Below, in pieces: positions 34,575 to 42,361 of a stretch of DNA of 42,361 bases (positions within the stretch are counted from its first letter, which is position 1; the number at the start of each line of letters is the position of its first letter). Source of the stretch: Clostridia bacterium (GTDB taxonomy: Bacteria > Bacillota > Clostridia > Oscillospirales > CAG-272); contig JAFQFS010000067.1 of assembly GCA_017398585.1 (NCBI GenBank), forward strand, positions 1-42,361, given 5' to 3'. A program made the position numbers and the translations under genes. A model generated the notes under the pieces. The model was given only the letters and a program-made list of their open reading frames with translations, ran no database searches and was not told the DNA's origin.

Positions 34575-35171
34575 GTGATTCTTCTTCACTTGGCGGAACT
34601 CGACGGACTGCGCGAGAACATCGATCCGTCGGCACTTGACATCTATATCCGCCGGATCGCGGCAGGAGATACCCGCGCACTCGAAAGTCTGTACCACGAG
34701 ACGTCCGCTTCGGTTTACGCGTACGCGGTATCGGTTCTGAAAAACGTCCACGATGCGGAAGACGTGCTGCATGACTGCTACATCGCGGTGCACAGCGCAG
34801 CAGCAAATTACAGCCCGTCCGGTGGCGGGAAACCGATGGCGTGGATCATCACGATCGCAAAAAATCTCTGTTTCATGAAACTCCGTGAACGGAAGAAGAA
34901 GGCGGAAACCGAGGATGAGGATTTCTTCATCAACGCACAGTACAACGCGGATCATGCGCTGACTCCGGAGGACGCGTTCATCCTGAATGAGTGTATGAAC
35001 GAACTCTCCGACGAGGAACGGCAGATTGTCGTACTTCATGTGGTTTCCGGTTTCAAACACCGTGAGATCGCGGCGTTCCTCGATATGGCGCTCCCCACCG
35101 TACTTTCCAAATACCACCGCGCACTGAAAAAGCTGAAAACTTCACTCACGAAAGGAGAACGGGAAGAATGA
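34575..35171 (+). CDS. ECF-type RNA polymerase sigma factor
   Basis: This sigma factor has 198 residues from the GTG at 34575. Region 2 is ALESLYHETSASVYAYAVSVLKNVHDAEDVLHDCYIAVHSAA, with GKPMAWIITIAKNLCFMKLRERKK completing it. Region 4 is LSDEERQIVVLHVVSGFKHREIAAFLDMALPTVLSKYHRALKKLK, a helix-turn-helix for the -35 element. It redirects RNA polymerase to a small regulon. AAAGGTGG lies eight bases before the chosen GTG; upstream GTGs at 34563 and 34566 overlap that ribosome site. The stop codon overlaps the start of the anti-sigma gene (ATGA), so the two are translationally coupled. I see no obvious self-regulated promoter. Confidence 0.92.
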   Translation: MILLHLAELDGLRENIDPSALDIYIRRIAAGDTRALESLYHETSASVYAYAVSVLKNVHDAEDVLHDCYIAVHSAAANYSPSGGGKPMAWIITIAKNLCFMKLRERKKKAETEDEDFFINAQYNADHALTPEDAFILNECMNELSDEERQIVVLHVVSGFKHREIAAFLDMALPTVLSKYHRALKKLKTSLTKGEREE

Positions 35172-36739
35172 GAAACGAAGAACTGCACGCGAAAATAAAA
35201 ATTGCATTTGAACATGCCGCTCCGGACGTTCTCGATACCGTACTCTCTGATATCGCATCCGGGAACACCGAAAACAAACAGATTATTGTCATGGGAGGAC
35301 AGAAAAACATGAAAAATACCATTCGCAATCTTACCGCAATCGCTGCCGCTGCCGTACTCCTTGTCGGAGGAGGCGCAGGTTTCGCCGTTTATAACAACAA
35401 CTACAAAGTCGCATCCACCATTTCCCTCGACGTTAACCCCAGCGTGGAGATCACCGCCAACAAGAAGGAAGATGTCCTCGCCGTCACTGCACTCAACGAC
35501 GACGGACGGAAGATCATCGGCGACATGGACTTCTCCGGCAGCAGCATCGACGTGACCGTCAATGCCCTTATCGGTTCCATGCTCCGCGAAGGCTATCTTT
35601 CCGACCTCGCCAACTCCATACTTATCAGCGTGGATGACGCGGACGCGGCGCGCGGGGCAGCACTTCAGAAGAAGCTCGCGGACGATATCAACACCATCCT
35701 GCAGACCAATTCGTTTGACGGTGCCGTCCTCAGCCAGACTATCGTGAAGGACAGCGACGCGTGGACGCTTGCCGAAGAATACGGCATCACGGCGGGCAAG
35801 GCACAGCTCGTGAACGAAATCGTCGCAGGAAATCCCGTGCACACCTTTGAGGAACTTGCTCCGCTCTCCATCAACGAGCTGAACCTTCTCACCGCAGGCT
35901 CTGCCGTCACGACCACGGCGGAATCCGTCGGTCAGGCGAGCGACAAGGCGTACATCGGTACCGAACGTGCGAAGGAAATCGCTTTTGAACACGCGGGATT
36001 CACGGCGGCGGACGTTGTCGGAATCCAGGTTGAAATGGACTACGAACACGGTGTGATGGTCTACGAAGTGGACTTCTACGCGGACGCGTATGAATACGAT
36101 TACGACATCAACGCGGAAACCGGCGAAATCGTGAAGAATGACAAGGAATTCGAGGATGATGCGTGGTTCAATCAGTATGAACAGAAGATGGTAAAAGAAT
36201 CCCAGAAGGAAGAACGTCTGCAGAACGAACAGGCTTCCGTCCGTCAGGAACAGGGAACCTCCGCGGATTACCTCACCCCTGACGACGTAAAGAAGATCGC
36301 GTTTGACCACGCGGGCGTCACCGCCGATACGGTCTTCGATCTCGAAACCGAGTTCGACTACGACAACGGACGTGCCGAATACGAAGTGGATTTCGAATCC
36401 GGTGAATTCGATTACGATTACGACATCGACGCGGTGACGGGCGAGGTCATCAAGAACAACAAGAAGAGCGACCCCGAAAATCTCATCGAAAACGGTCTGA
36501 GCACGACTTCTCCCGACGGAACCGCCGAATATATTTCCGCTGACCGTGCGAAGGAAATTGCGCTCTCCCATGCGGGGGTGGCTGAAACGAACGTCTTCGA
36601 TTACGACTGCGAACTGGAACACGAAAAGGGACGTGCGTTCTACGAAGTCGACTTCGAATCCATGAATTACGAACACGAATATGACATCGACGCGGTCACC
36701 GGAGAAATTATCCGCAGCGATAAGGAGATCCGTGACTGA
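35168..36739 (+). CDS. RsgI-like membrane anti-sigma factor with three PepSY-like modules
   Basis: This 523-residue single-pass membrane protein has a cytoplasmic N-terminus (about residues 1-50, KIKIAFEHAAPDVLDTVLSDI) that should hold the sigma factor. A membrane helix lies at about 53-75. Outside it, STISLDVNPSVEITANKKEDVLAVTALNDDG is the signature of the RsgI-type extracytoplasmic domain. Three similar PepSY-like repeats follow at about 267-322, 374-434 and 459-519, each reading (A/V)KxIAxxHAG, then EYEVDFE and DYDIDAVTGEI. These may sense peptides or envelope state. It overlaps the sigma factor gene by four bases. The signal is unknown. Confidence 0.85.
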   Translation: MRNEELHAKIKIAFEHAAPDVLDTVLSDIASGNTENKQIIVMGGQKNMKNTIRNLTAIAAAAVLLVGGGAGFAVYNNNYKVASTISLDVNPSVEITANKKEDVLAVTALNDDGRKIIGDMDFSGSSIDVTVNALIGSMLREGYLSDLANSILISVDDADAARGAALQKKLADDINTILQTNSFDGAVLSQTIVKDSDAWTLAEEYGITAGKAQLVNEIVAGNPVHTFEELAPLSINELNLLTAGSAVTTTAESVGQASDKAYIGTERAKEIAFEHAGFTAADVVGIQVEMDYEHGVMVYEVDFYADAYEYDYDINAETGEIVKNDKEFEDDAWFNQYEQKMVKESQKEERLQNEQASVRQEQGTSADYLTPDDVKKIAFDHAGVTADTVFDLETEFDYDNGRAEYEVDFESGEFDYDYDIDAVTGEVIKNNKKSDPENLIENGLSTTSPDGTAEYISADRAKEIALSHAGVAETNVFDYDCELEHEKGRAFYEVDFESMNYEHEYDIDAVTGEIIRSDKEIRD

Positions 36740-36757
36740 TCCGGAAAGGAAAATACG

Positions 36758-36786
36758 AAAAAGGTGCGGTTCTCCGCGCCTTTTTG
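36758..36786 (+). terminator. Intrinsic terminator of the sigma/anti-sigma operon
   Basis: AAAAAGG-TGCGG, TTCT, CCGCG-CCTTTTT, starting about 18 bp after the stop codon. The stem has one imperfect pair. Confidence 0.75.
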
Positions 36787-36804
36787 CTATATATAGCACA
36801 TAAA

Positions 36805-36850
36805 TACTACATCTTGTGGTACATAAAATTTGTCACCACAAGATATTGAC
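36805..36850 (+). promoter_or_regulatory. Probable NrdR box pair upstream of nrdD
   Basis: TACTACATCTTGTGGT (36805-36820) and ACCACAAGATATTGAC (36835-36850) each resemble the 16-bp NrdR box. They are inverted so that ATCTTGTGGT and ACCACAAGAT match perfectly over 10 bp. Their centres are 30 bp apart, about three helical turns, which is the usual arrangement. The second box overlaps the -35 hexamer, so NrdR bound to ATP/dATP would block transcription. Confidence 0.7.
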
Positions 36851-36874
36851 AACAGAGAAGACATATGGTATAAT
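36846..36874 (+). promoter_or_regulatory. Promoter of nrdD
   Basis: TTGACA (36846-36851) and TATAAT (36869-36874) are exact consensus hexamers 17 bp apart, about 49 bp upstream of the start codon. Confidence 0.85.
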
Positions 36875-36922
36875 AGGCGCACTCGAATTTATGAAACCGC
36901 ATACGACAGAAACGGAGAATAT

Positions 36923-39307
36923 ATGACTTATAACGTAATAAAGCGCGACGGTTCGTCCGTACGCTTCGATATCAGCAAGATCGCAGGCGCGATCACCAAG
37001 GCGTTCGACGCATGTTCGCTCCCGCACGACAGCAGCGTCATTGACCTGCTCGCCCTCCGCGCAACGGCGGACTTCGCACCGAAGGTGCAGAACCAGACCG
37101 TCGGTGTGGAAACCATTCAGGACAGCGTGGAACGCGTCCTCAGCGAAACCGGCTATGCGGACGTCGCAAAGGCGTACATCCTCTACCGCAAGCAGCGTGA
37201 AAAGCTCCGCAATACCGAAAAGACCCTGCTCAATTACAAGAAACTCGTCGACGACTACCTCGGAAACCTCGACTGGCGTGTGAAGGAAAACTCCACCGTC
37301 ACCTATTCCGTCGGCGGTCTGATCCTTTCGAACAGCGGCGCCATCACGGCAAACTACTGGCTGTCCGAAATGTACGACAAGGAAATCGCCGAAGCGCACC
37401 AGTCTGCGGCGATGCACATCCATGACCTCGGTATGCTCACCGGCTACTGCGCCGGCTGGTCGCTCAAGCAGCTTATCCAGGAAGGTCTCGGCGGCGTGAC
37501 CGGCAAGATCACCTCCCGTCCGGCAAAGCATCTCGCCACCCTCTGCAACCAGATGGTCAATTTCCTTGGCATCATGCAGAACGAATGGGCGGGCGCGCAG
37601 GCGTTTTCCTCGTTCGATACCTATCTTGCACCGTTCGTCAAGAAGGATAATCTTTCCTATTACGACGTAAAGAAGTGCCTGCAGTCGTTCATCTTCGGCG
37701 TGAATACTCCGTCCAGATGGGGCACACAGGCGCCGTTCTCGAACATCACCCTCGACTGGACGGTTCCCGCAGACCTTGCGGATCTTCCTGCGATCGTCGG
37801 CGGTGTCGAACAGGACTTCTGCTACAAGGACTGCAAGAAGGAAATGGACATGGTCAACCGCGCGTTCATGGAACTCATGATCGAAGGCGACGCCAACGGC
37901 CGCGGCTTCCAGTACCCGATCCCGACCTACTCCATCACCAGCGATTTCGACTGGTCCGAAACCGAAAACAACAAGCTCCTGTTTGAAATGACCGCGAAAT
38001 ACGGCACGCCGTACTTCTCCAACTACATCAACTCCGACATGGAACCGAGCGATGTCCGCAGCATGTGCTGCCGTCTGCGTCTCGACCTGCGTGAACTGCG
38101 CCGCAAGTCCGGCGGCTTCTTCGGAAGCGGCGAATCCACCGGCTCCATCGGCGTCGTTACCATCAATCTTCCGAGAATCGCGTACCTCGCGGAAGACGAA
38201 GCGGACTTCTACAAGAGACTCGACAAACTCATGGATATCGCCGCACGTTCGCTCAAGATCAAGCGTGATGTTATCGCGGAACTCATGGACAAGGGACTCT
38301 ATCCGTACACCAAGCGTTACCTCGGTACGTTTGACAGCCATTTCTCCACCATCGGTCTGGTCGGCATGAACGAAGCCTGCCTCAACGCGAAGTGGCTCGG
38401 CGGCATTATCGCAGATGAAAAGTCCCTGCAGTTCGCGAAGGATGTCCTCAACCATATGAGAGAACGTCTCTCCGACTATCAGGAAGAATACGGCGACCTC
38501 TACAACCTCGAAGCGACTCCGGCGGAATCCACCAGCTATCGCCTCGCGAAGCACGACAAGGCGGCATACCCGGACATCATCACCGCGAACGAAAACGGTA
38601 CGCCGTACTACACGAACTCGTCCCATCTCCCCGTCGGCTACACCGCAGACATCTTCGAAGCCCTCGACATTCAGGATGAACTTCAGACCCTGTACACATC
38701 CGGTACGGTCTTCCATGCATTCCTCGGCGAAAAGCTGCCCGACTGGAAGGCGGCGGCGACCCTTGTACGCAAGATCGCGGAAAACTACAAGCTTCCGTAC
38801 TACACGATGAGCCCGACGTACTCCATCTGCAGGAACCACGGCTACATCACCGGCGAACATTATGAATGCCCCGAATGCGGTGAAAAGACTGAAGTTTACA
38901 GCCGTATCACCGGCTACTACCGTCCGGTACAGAACTGGAACAACGGCAAGGCACAGGAATTCAAGGACCGCCGCCTGTATGAGATCGACCATAGTTCCGT
39001 CGCTGACGTACGGAAGGCAGATGCTCCGGCGAAGGATGAAGCGGACGGAACGAACACGGCAGCCGCACTTGCAGACGGCGTTTACCTGATCGCAACGCAG
39101 ACCTGTCCGAACTGCCGCGTTGCGGAAGCGAAGCTGACGGCAGCCGGCATCGCGTACGAAAAGCTGTACGCGGAAGACAATGCGGAGCTTTGCACTGCGC
39201 TCGGTATCACGCAGGCGCCGACGCTGATTGACATTTCGGCAGGTGAAACGGTGATGTACCGGAATCTTTCCGAAATCCTGAAATTCTGCACAAATAAAAA
39301 GCATTAA
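36923..39307 (+). CDS. nrdD: Anaerobic ribonucleoside-triphosphate reductase with C-terminal glutaredoxin-like domain
   Basis: This 794-residue class III reductase makes dNTPs without oxygen. An N-terminal ATP-cone (about 1-90, MTYNVIKRDGSSVRFDISKI) should sense ATP/dATP. The ten-stranded barrel follows (NTPSRWGTQAPFSNITLDWTVP). Near the C-terminus a Zn site uses Cys636, Cys649 and Cys652 (CRNHGY...CPECG), and the radical glycine is Gly664 in RITGYYRPVQNWNNGK. After the usual end, a Pro/Ala linker leads to a domain of about 75 residues with the redox motif CPNC (728-731) and a cis-Pro-like APTLI, resembling glutaredoxin/thioredoxin. This could reduce the active-site disulfide or another partner. 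GGAG lies before the ATG. nrdG is not adjacent. Confidence 0.93.
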   Translation: MTYNVIKRDGSSVRFDISKIAGAITKAFDACSLPHDSSVIDLLALRATADFAPKVQNQTVGVETIQDSVERVLSETGYADVAKAYILYRKQREKLRNTEKTLLNYKKLVDDYLGNLDWRVKENSTVTYSVGGLILSNSGAITANYWLSEMYDKEIAEAHQSAAMHIHDLGMLTGYCAGWSLKQLIQEGLGGVTGKITSRPAKHLATLCNQMVNFLGIMQNEWAGAQAFSSFDTYLAPFVKKDNLSYYDVKKCLQSFIFGVNTPSRWGTQAPFSNITLDWTVPADLADLPAIVGGVEQDFCYKDCKKEMDMVNRAFMELMIEGDANGRGFQYPIPTYSITSDFDWSETENNKLLFEMTAKYGTPYFSNYINSDMEPSDVRSMCCRLRLDLRELRRKSGGFFGSGESTGSIGVVTINLPRIAYLAEDEADFYKRLDKLMDIAARSLKIKRDVIAELMDKGLYPYTKRYLGTFDSHFSTIGLVGMNEACLNAKWLGGIIADEKSLQFAKDVLNHMRERLSDYQEEYGDLYNLEATPAESTSYRLAKHDKAAYPDIITANENGTPYYTNSSHLPVGYTADIFEALDIQDELQTLYTSGTVFHAFLGEKLPDWKAAATLVRKIAENYKLPYYTMSPTYSICRNHGYITGEHYECPECGEKTEVYSRITGYYRPVQNWNNGKAQEFKDRRLYEIDHSSVADVRKADAPAKDEADGTNTAAALADGVYLIATQTCPNCRVAEAKLTAAGIAYEKLYAEDNAELCTALGITQAPTLIDISAGETVMYRNLSEILKFCTNKKH

Positions 39308-39314
39308 ATTTTAT

Positions 39315-39349
39315 GCCGTGGCGATTTTTTACGTCTCCACGGCTTTTTT
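39315..39349 (+). terminator. Intrinsic terminator of nrdD
   Basis: GCCGTGG (39315-39321) pairs with CCACGGC (39337-39343), followed by TTTTTT. An outer inverted repeat, ATTTTATGC against GCATAAAAT, encloses it. Confidence 0.85.
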
Positions 39350-39396
39350 CTGCATAAAATTCGGCATTTGTATGCATGAAAAAAAAACGAAACATA

Positions 39397-39425
39397 GTGA
39401 CAATTTGAATTTTTTGTGATATAAT
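39397..39425 (+). promoter_or_regulatory. Probable promoter of the Val-Glu-Glu repeat protein gene
   Basis: GTGACA (39397-39402) and TATAAT (39420-39425) are 17 bp apart, 36 bp before the start codon. Confidence 0.7.
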
Positions 39426-39461
39426 GTATCTAATCTTATCTTATGGAGGATTTTTTTCAAA

Positions 39462-40373
39462 ATGAAGAAGTCTCTTTCCCTTATTCTTGCCGCTCTTCTG
39501 TGTGCAGCTATGACTGTAACTTCCTTCGCAGAAGAAGCTGTAATCGAAGAAATCGCAGCGGATGATGCAGGCATTATGCTTATCTCCGAAGAAGAAGGTC
39601 AGATCGTTGAAGAAGTAGTTCTTGACGCTGAAACCGTTAACGCAATCGCAGCTCTCTGCGGCGTTGAAGTTACCCCCGAATTTGTTGAAGCTCTCCTCGC
39701 TCTTCTCGTACCCGCAGAAGAAGTAGTAGAAGAAGCTACCGAAGAAGTAGTAGAAGAAGCTGCTGAAGAAGTAGTAGAAGAAGCTGCTGAAGAAGTAGTA
39801 GAAGAAGCTGCTGAAGAAGCTGCTGAAGAAGCTGCTGAAGAAGCAGTAGAAGAAGCTGCTGAAGAAGTAGTTGAAGAAGCTGCTGAAGAAGTAGTAGAAG
39901 AAGCTGCTGAAGAAGTAGTAGAAGAAGCTGCTGAAGAAGTAGTAGAAGAAGCTGCTGAAGAAGTAGTTGAAGAAGCTGCCGAAGAAGTAGTTGAAGAAGC
40001 TGCTGAAGAAGTAGTAGAAGAAGCTGCTGAAGAAGTAGTTGAAGAAGCTACCGAAGAAGTAGTAGAAGAAGCTGCTGAAGAAGTAGTTGAAGAAGTTACC
40101 GAAGAAGTAGTTGAAGAAGTTGACGAAATCTACGCACTCGCTGAAGCTTTCGGTGTAGTTATCAACGAAGAATTCGTTGCAGCTATTCGTGCGCTTGTTC
40201 CTGTAGTAGAAGAAGTAGTTGAAGAAGCTGTCGTCGAAGAAGTTGTAGTTGAAGAAGTAGTAGAAGAAGCAGTTGAAGAAGTTGTAGAAGAAGAAACCGT
40301 TTCCGTTCCCACCTTCGGTCTGTTCACCGGTCTCCTCGCTAAGCTCCTCAGCATCTTCACTTTCCGCGGTTAA
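39462..40373 (+). CDS. Secreted Val-Glu-Glu octapeptide-repeat protein
   Basis: I know of no named family for this 303-residue protein. A signal peptide (residues 1-23, cleaved near SFA-EE) precedes an acidic segment, then a helical module at 58-84 (AETVNAIAALCGVEVTPEFVEALLALLVP). Residues of about 85-218 are an octapeptide repeat, VVEEAAEE with Thr or Val variants, about 16 units. A second module similar to the first follows at about 219-247 (VDEIYALAEAFGVVINEEFVAAIRALVP), then more VEE repeats and an amphipathic end (GLFTGLLAKLLSIFTF). The repeat has almost no basic residues, so it is strongly negative and probably an extended helix. TGGAGG precedes the ATG. No wall anchor is seen. Confidence 0.75.
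   Translation: MKKSLSLILAALLCAAMTVTSFAEEAVIEEIAADDAGIMLISEEEGQIVEEVVLDAETVNAIAALCGVEVTPEFVEALLALLVPAEEVVEEATEEVVEEAAEEVVEEAAEEVVEEAAEEAAEEAAEEAVEEAAEEVVEEAAEEVVEEAAEEVVEEAAEEVVEEAAEEVVEEAAEEVVEEAAEEVVEEAAEEVVEEATEEVVEEAAEEVVEEVTEEVVEEVDEIYALAEAFGVVINEEFVAAIRALVPVVEEVVEEAVVEEVVVEEVVEEAVEEVVEEETVSVPTFGLFTGLLAKLLSIFTFRG
39716..40110 (+). repeat. 24-bp tandem repeat within the Val-Glu-Glu protein gene
   Basis: The unit GAAGTAGTAGAAGAAGCTGCT (plus GAA) is repeated in tandem, with TTG/GTA synonymous changes and a few ACC or GTT variants that alter single residues. One stretch near 39808-39845 drops VV for AA, giving three AAEE units in a row. The near-identity of the DNA suggests recent expansion and likely copy-number change. 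Confidence 0.9.
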
Positions 40374-40396
40374 TTTCATAATTACGGATTTTCAGA

Positions 40397-40427
40397 GCAG
40401 CCGTGCATCAGGTACGGCTGCTTTTTT
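40397..40427 (+). terminator. Intrinsic terminator of the Val-Glu-Glu repeat protein gene
   Basis: GCAGCCGT, loop, ACGGCTGC, then TTTTTTA, about 24 bp after the stop codon. Confidence 0.88.
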
Positions 40428-40499
40428 ATGTGAAAAACTGTGGCTGAACCATACGGTTTTTGAGGTAAAAACGAGTGTATGCAATGTTCCGATAAACCG

Positions 40500-40528
40500 T
40501 TGAATTCTACGTCGTCTTATGATATAAT
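40500..40528 (+). promoter_or_regulatory. Probable promoter of the SLH protein gene
   Basis: TTGAAT (40500-40505) and TATAAT (40523-40528) are 17 bp apart, 36 bp upstream of the chosen ATG. Confidence 0.7.
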
Positions 40529-40563
40529 AAGGGTGTAATTGATTGAAACGGAGTTATTTTGAT

Positions 40564-42126
40564 ATGAATTGCAAGAAAATCCTCGCCTCCGTGCTGACCG
40601 CTGTCCTTCTCGCAACTTCGGCCGGCGCGTATACGGCACAGCGTTCCTACAACGGTGAATTCTACGATGTATCCTCGGGTGCATGGTATTACGATGAAGT
40701 GGCGTCCGCTTATTCGCTGGGACTCATCAACGGCAAGAGCGCGAACACCTTTGACCCCGACGGAAATCTGACTCTCGCCGAAACCATCAAGCTCGCGTCG
40801 TCCTGTCATCAGCTGATCTCGACCGGTGCGGCATCCAATATTGCTTCCTCCACCTCCAACTGGTATGACGGTTATGTGGACTACGCGATGACGAACGGGA
40901 TTGTCACCGAAACGTATCCGGACTACAACGCGGCAGCTACCCGCGGACAGGTGGCCGTTCTGTTCTCACGTGCGCTGATTTCCTCGAAGGGCAACATGGA
41001 CGAAATCAACACGGCGGCATTCGGTTCCCTGCCGGACGTTGACAGCAATGCCTGGTATTCCGCGGCAGTTTACCGCATGTACCGCTGGGGGCTTATGACC
41101 GGTGACAGCAAGCAGAACATACAGCCCGATTCCGCAGTCAAGCGCAGCGAGATTTCCGCGGTTGTCATGCGTATGATCGACACGTCGGTGCGTGTTGCCG
41201 TGAAGGGTGCGCCGGCTTCCTCCGGTTCCGGTACCTCCTCTTCCGGATCTTCCGTTGTCGGCAATGTTACCACGCAGACCTCTTCAAACAAGCTCAGTCT
41301 CTATCCCGGTACGAAAAAGGCACAGACCATCACCGGCATCAGCGGGATCGGCGCGGACTTTACGGTTGCGAACGGTACCGTCACGGTGGACAGTGCATGC
41401 ATGCTCAGTCTTGCGGCGAATGTGGAACTGGAACCGAACTGCCTGTCCTTCCGTCTGTACGAAGGATGCGGCTACGAGTCGCTCAGTATTGCGCGCGGCT
41501 GGCTTGACAATGCTGCGGTCGGCGTGAACGGCACGGCAGTCAACGACATCGCAGACAAATACTACGCCATCAACACGCTGGCATATCTTTATGTCAACGG
41601 CACCCGTATTCCGATCACGCAGCTCTGGTACGCGGAACATACGGATGCAAACGGCGACGACTATACGACCTACGCGTTCTATTTTGAGGATAAAATCGAC
41701 CTTTCTTCCATTTACGACGTGAAATTCCTTGCGGGCATGCAGGATTCCGTCATTCTGGAAGCGAGCGGTCTGACGGAACTTTCGAACCTCAACAAGAGTA
41801 CGTCCGTTCCTCCGTACACTTCTCCGACCGCTTCGTCCGGATCGGCAAGTGCATACAGCACGGCAGTGAACGACGCCAAGGCAAATGCAGCTGAGCTCCT
41901 GTTCAACTATGAATGTGACCGCTGTACCATCCTCTACGGCAGAGGACTTTACGGCGGCGACGCTTCGGAATACCGCCTTGTGATGATCTTCCAGAACGGC
42001 AATACGCAGACTGTCTACATCGGTCAGCTCCAGAACATCCGCGTAAACGCTTCCGGCAACGTCCTCTACTACACCGTCCTCGGTCCCGACGGCCAGTCCA
42101 TCGACTACGGCGTGAATTTTGATTGA
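40564..42126 (+). CDS. SLH-domain cell-surface protein
   Basis: This 520-residue secreted protein has a signal peptide at residues 1-22 (TSAGA-YTA). Three S-layer homology modules follow: about 30-85 (FYDVSSGAWYYDEVASAYSLGLINGKSANTFDPDGNLTLAE), 90-150 (NWYDGYVDYAMTNGIV, AAATRGQVAVLFSRAL) and 155-215 (LPDVDSNAWYSAAVYRMYRWGLMTGD, AVKRSEISAVVMRM). SLH modules bind pyruvylated wall polymers and hold proteins at the surface. A Ser/Gly linker leads to about 290 residues of unrecognised, mostly beta sequence, including NYECDRCTILYGRGLYGG near the end. CGGAG lies about nine bases before the ATG; an in-frame TTG at 40543 would precede that site. The function of the C-terminal part is unknown. Confidence 0.88.
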   Translation: MNCKKILASVLTAVLLATSAGAYTAQRSYNGEFYDVSSGAWYYDEVASAYSLGLINGKSANTFDPDGNLTLAETIKLASSCHQLISTGAASNIASSTSNWYDGYVDYAMTNGIVTETYPDYNAAATRGQVAVLFSRALISSKGNMDEINTAAFGSLPDVDSNAWYSAAVYRMYRWGLMTGDSKQNIQPDSAVKRSEISAVVMRMIDTSVRVAVKGAPASSGSGTSSSGSSVVGNVTTQTSSNKLSLYPGTKKAQTITGISGIGADFTVANGTVTVDSACMLSLAANVELEPNCLSFRLYEGCGYESLSIARGWLDNAAVGVNGTAVNDIADKYYAINTLAYLYVNGTRIPITQLWYAEHTDANGDDYTTYAFYFEDKIDLSSIYDVKFLAGMQDSVILEASGLTELSNLNKSTSVPPYTSPTASSGSASAYSTAVNDAKANAAELLFNYECDRCTILYGRGLYGGDASEYRLVMIFQNGNTQTVYIGQLQNIRVNASGNVLYYTVLGPDGQSIDYGVNFD

Positions 42127-42140
42127 TGGAATGGGTTTTT

Positions 42141-42361
42141 CCGGGGGGAACTTTTTCGACAAAAAGTTCCCCCCGGACCCCCTTCAAAAAGCTTCAATCT
42201 CTATATGGAGAAACAGAGAAAGTGCAGATTTGAAGTTACAAAACTTCTGTAAGCCATACAGTCGTTTTGTTCCTTCAGATCTGCACTTTCTTTGTCTTTC
42301 TTTTTCATTTGAAAGTTTTTGAAAAGGGGCGCGGGGAAAAACTTTTTGAAAAAAGTTTTTC
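42141..42361. repeat. Paired hairpin repeat element (right end truncated by window edge)
   Basis: The left hairpin (42141-42176) is CCGGGGGGAACTTTTT, CGAC, AAAAAGTTCCCCCCGG. A 13-bp inverted repeat follows in the core (AGAAAGTGCAGAT at 42217-42229, ATCTGCACTTTCT at 42279-42291). The right unit begins at about 42310 and is cut by the window edge inside its hairpin. The core is clearly related to that of the element at 1-214, including GTGCAGAT, TTTTGTT-CCTTCA and TGCACTTTCTTTGTC. Confidence 0.85.

Noticed and set aside
36833..39304. Full-length minus-strand open frame opposite nrdD
   Set aside because: It is a mirror-frame artefact of codon bias; nrdD has every expected motif.
39716..40110. 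Regular 24-bp direct repeats resembling a CRISPR array
   Set aside because: There are no spacers, the units abut in frame and encode VVEEAAEE, and no cas genes are near.

Overview
The window looks like chromosomal DNA of an anaerobic, probably gut-associated member of the Clostridia (Bacillota). The evidence is a SCIFF ranthipeptide with its radical SAM maturase, a class III (oxygen-sensitive) ribonucleotide reductase, a CIRCE-controlled hrcA-grpE-dnaK-dnaJ-prmA cluster, a CarD-type regulator, an ECF sigma factor with an RsgI-like anti-sigma factor, SLH-domain and sorting-signal surface proteins, and strong GGAGG-type ribosome sites with TTGACA-17-TATAAT promoters. I cannot place it to genus. 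No phage, integrase, transposase, CRISPR array or plasmid backbone is visible. Both ends of the window lie inside copies of the same dispersed repeat, as expected if it is an assembly contig broken at repeats.

Layout. 1-4261: metallo-beta-lactamase hydrolase and lipoprotein (minus), then a LamG-like anchored surface protein and a Gfo/Idh/MocA oxidoreductase (plus). 4477-7147: SCIFF locus on minus (precursor, terminator, maturase, SAM methyltransferase) with a repeat hairpin in each gap. 7174-10359: a PLP decarboxylase-family enzyme, a 0.7 kb hairpin-rich noncoding stretch and a membrane metallophosphoesterase. 10669-14001: a large LamG-type surface protein, tRNA-Leu, CarD-like regulator and tRNA-Gln. 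14209-17270: a 40-residue membrane peptide, an RsuA/RluB pseudouridine synthase and Tex. 17533-23371: an MsmX/UgpC-type sugar-transport ATPase, a membrane-tethered Mrr-like nuclease, a GNAT acetyltransferase, a DUF4832-like glycosidase-fold protein, an anchored surface protein and a GH43 glycosidase. 23748-30036: the CIRCE/HrcA chaperone cluster. 30087-31861: a lipoprotein and M24 aminopeptidase (minus). 32010-33915: a glycyl-radical-enzyme activase with an unrecognised alpha-toroid-like partner. 34015-36739: a lipoprotein, ECF sigma factor and RsgI-like anti-sigma with three PepSY-like modules. 36923-39307: NrdD fused to a glutaredoxin-like domain behind a probable NrdR box pair. 39462-42126: a Val-Glu-Glu repeat protein and an SLH protein.

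The least explained feature is a dispersed hairpin repeat of about 58 bp. It occurs singly or as inverted pairs of about 190-220 bp, each pair enclosing a third inverted repeat. At least ten loci lie in this window, nearly always in intergenic gaps next to a start or stop codon. The architecture resembles the REP/REPIN elements of proteobacteria, but the sequence is A/T-rich with C4/G4 clamps. A second, multi-hairpin family occurs as an inverted pair flanking hrcA-grpE, and its stems differ by matched changes. Three surface proteins share Glu-rich stalks; two of them end in an AP(Q/E)TFD-hydrophobic-KKR tail that resembles a sortase signal with Phe in place of Gly.
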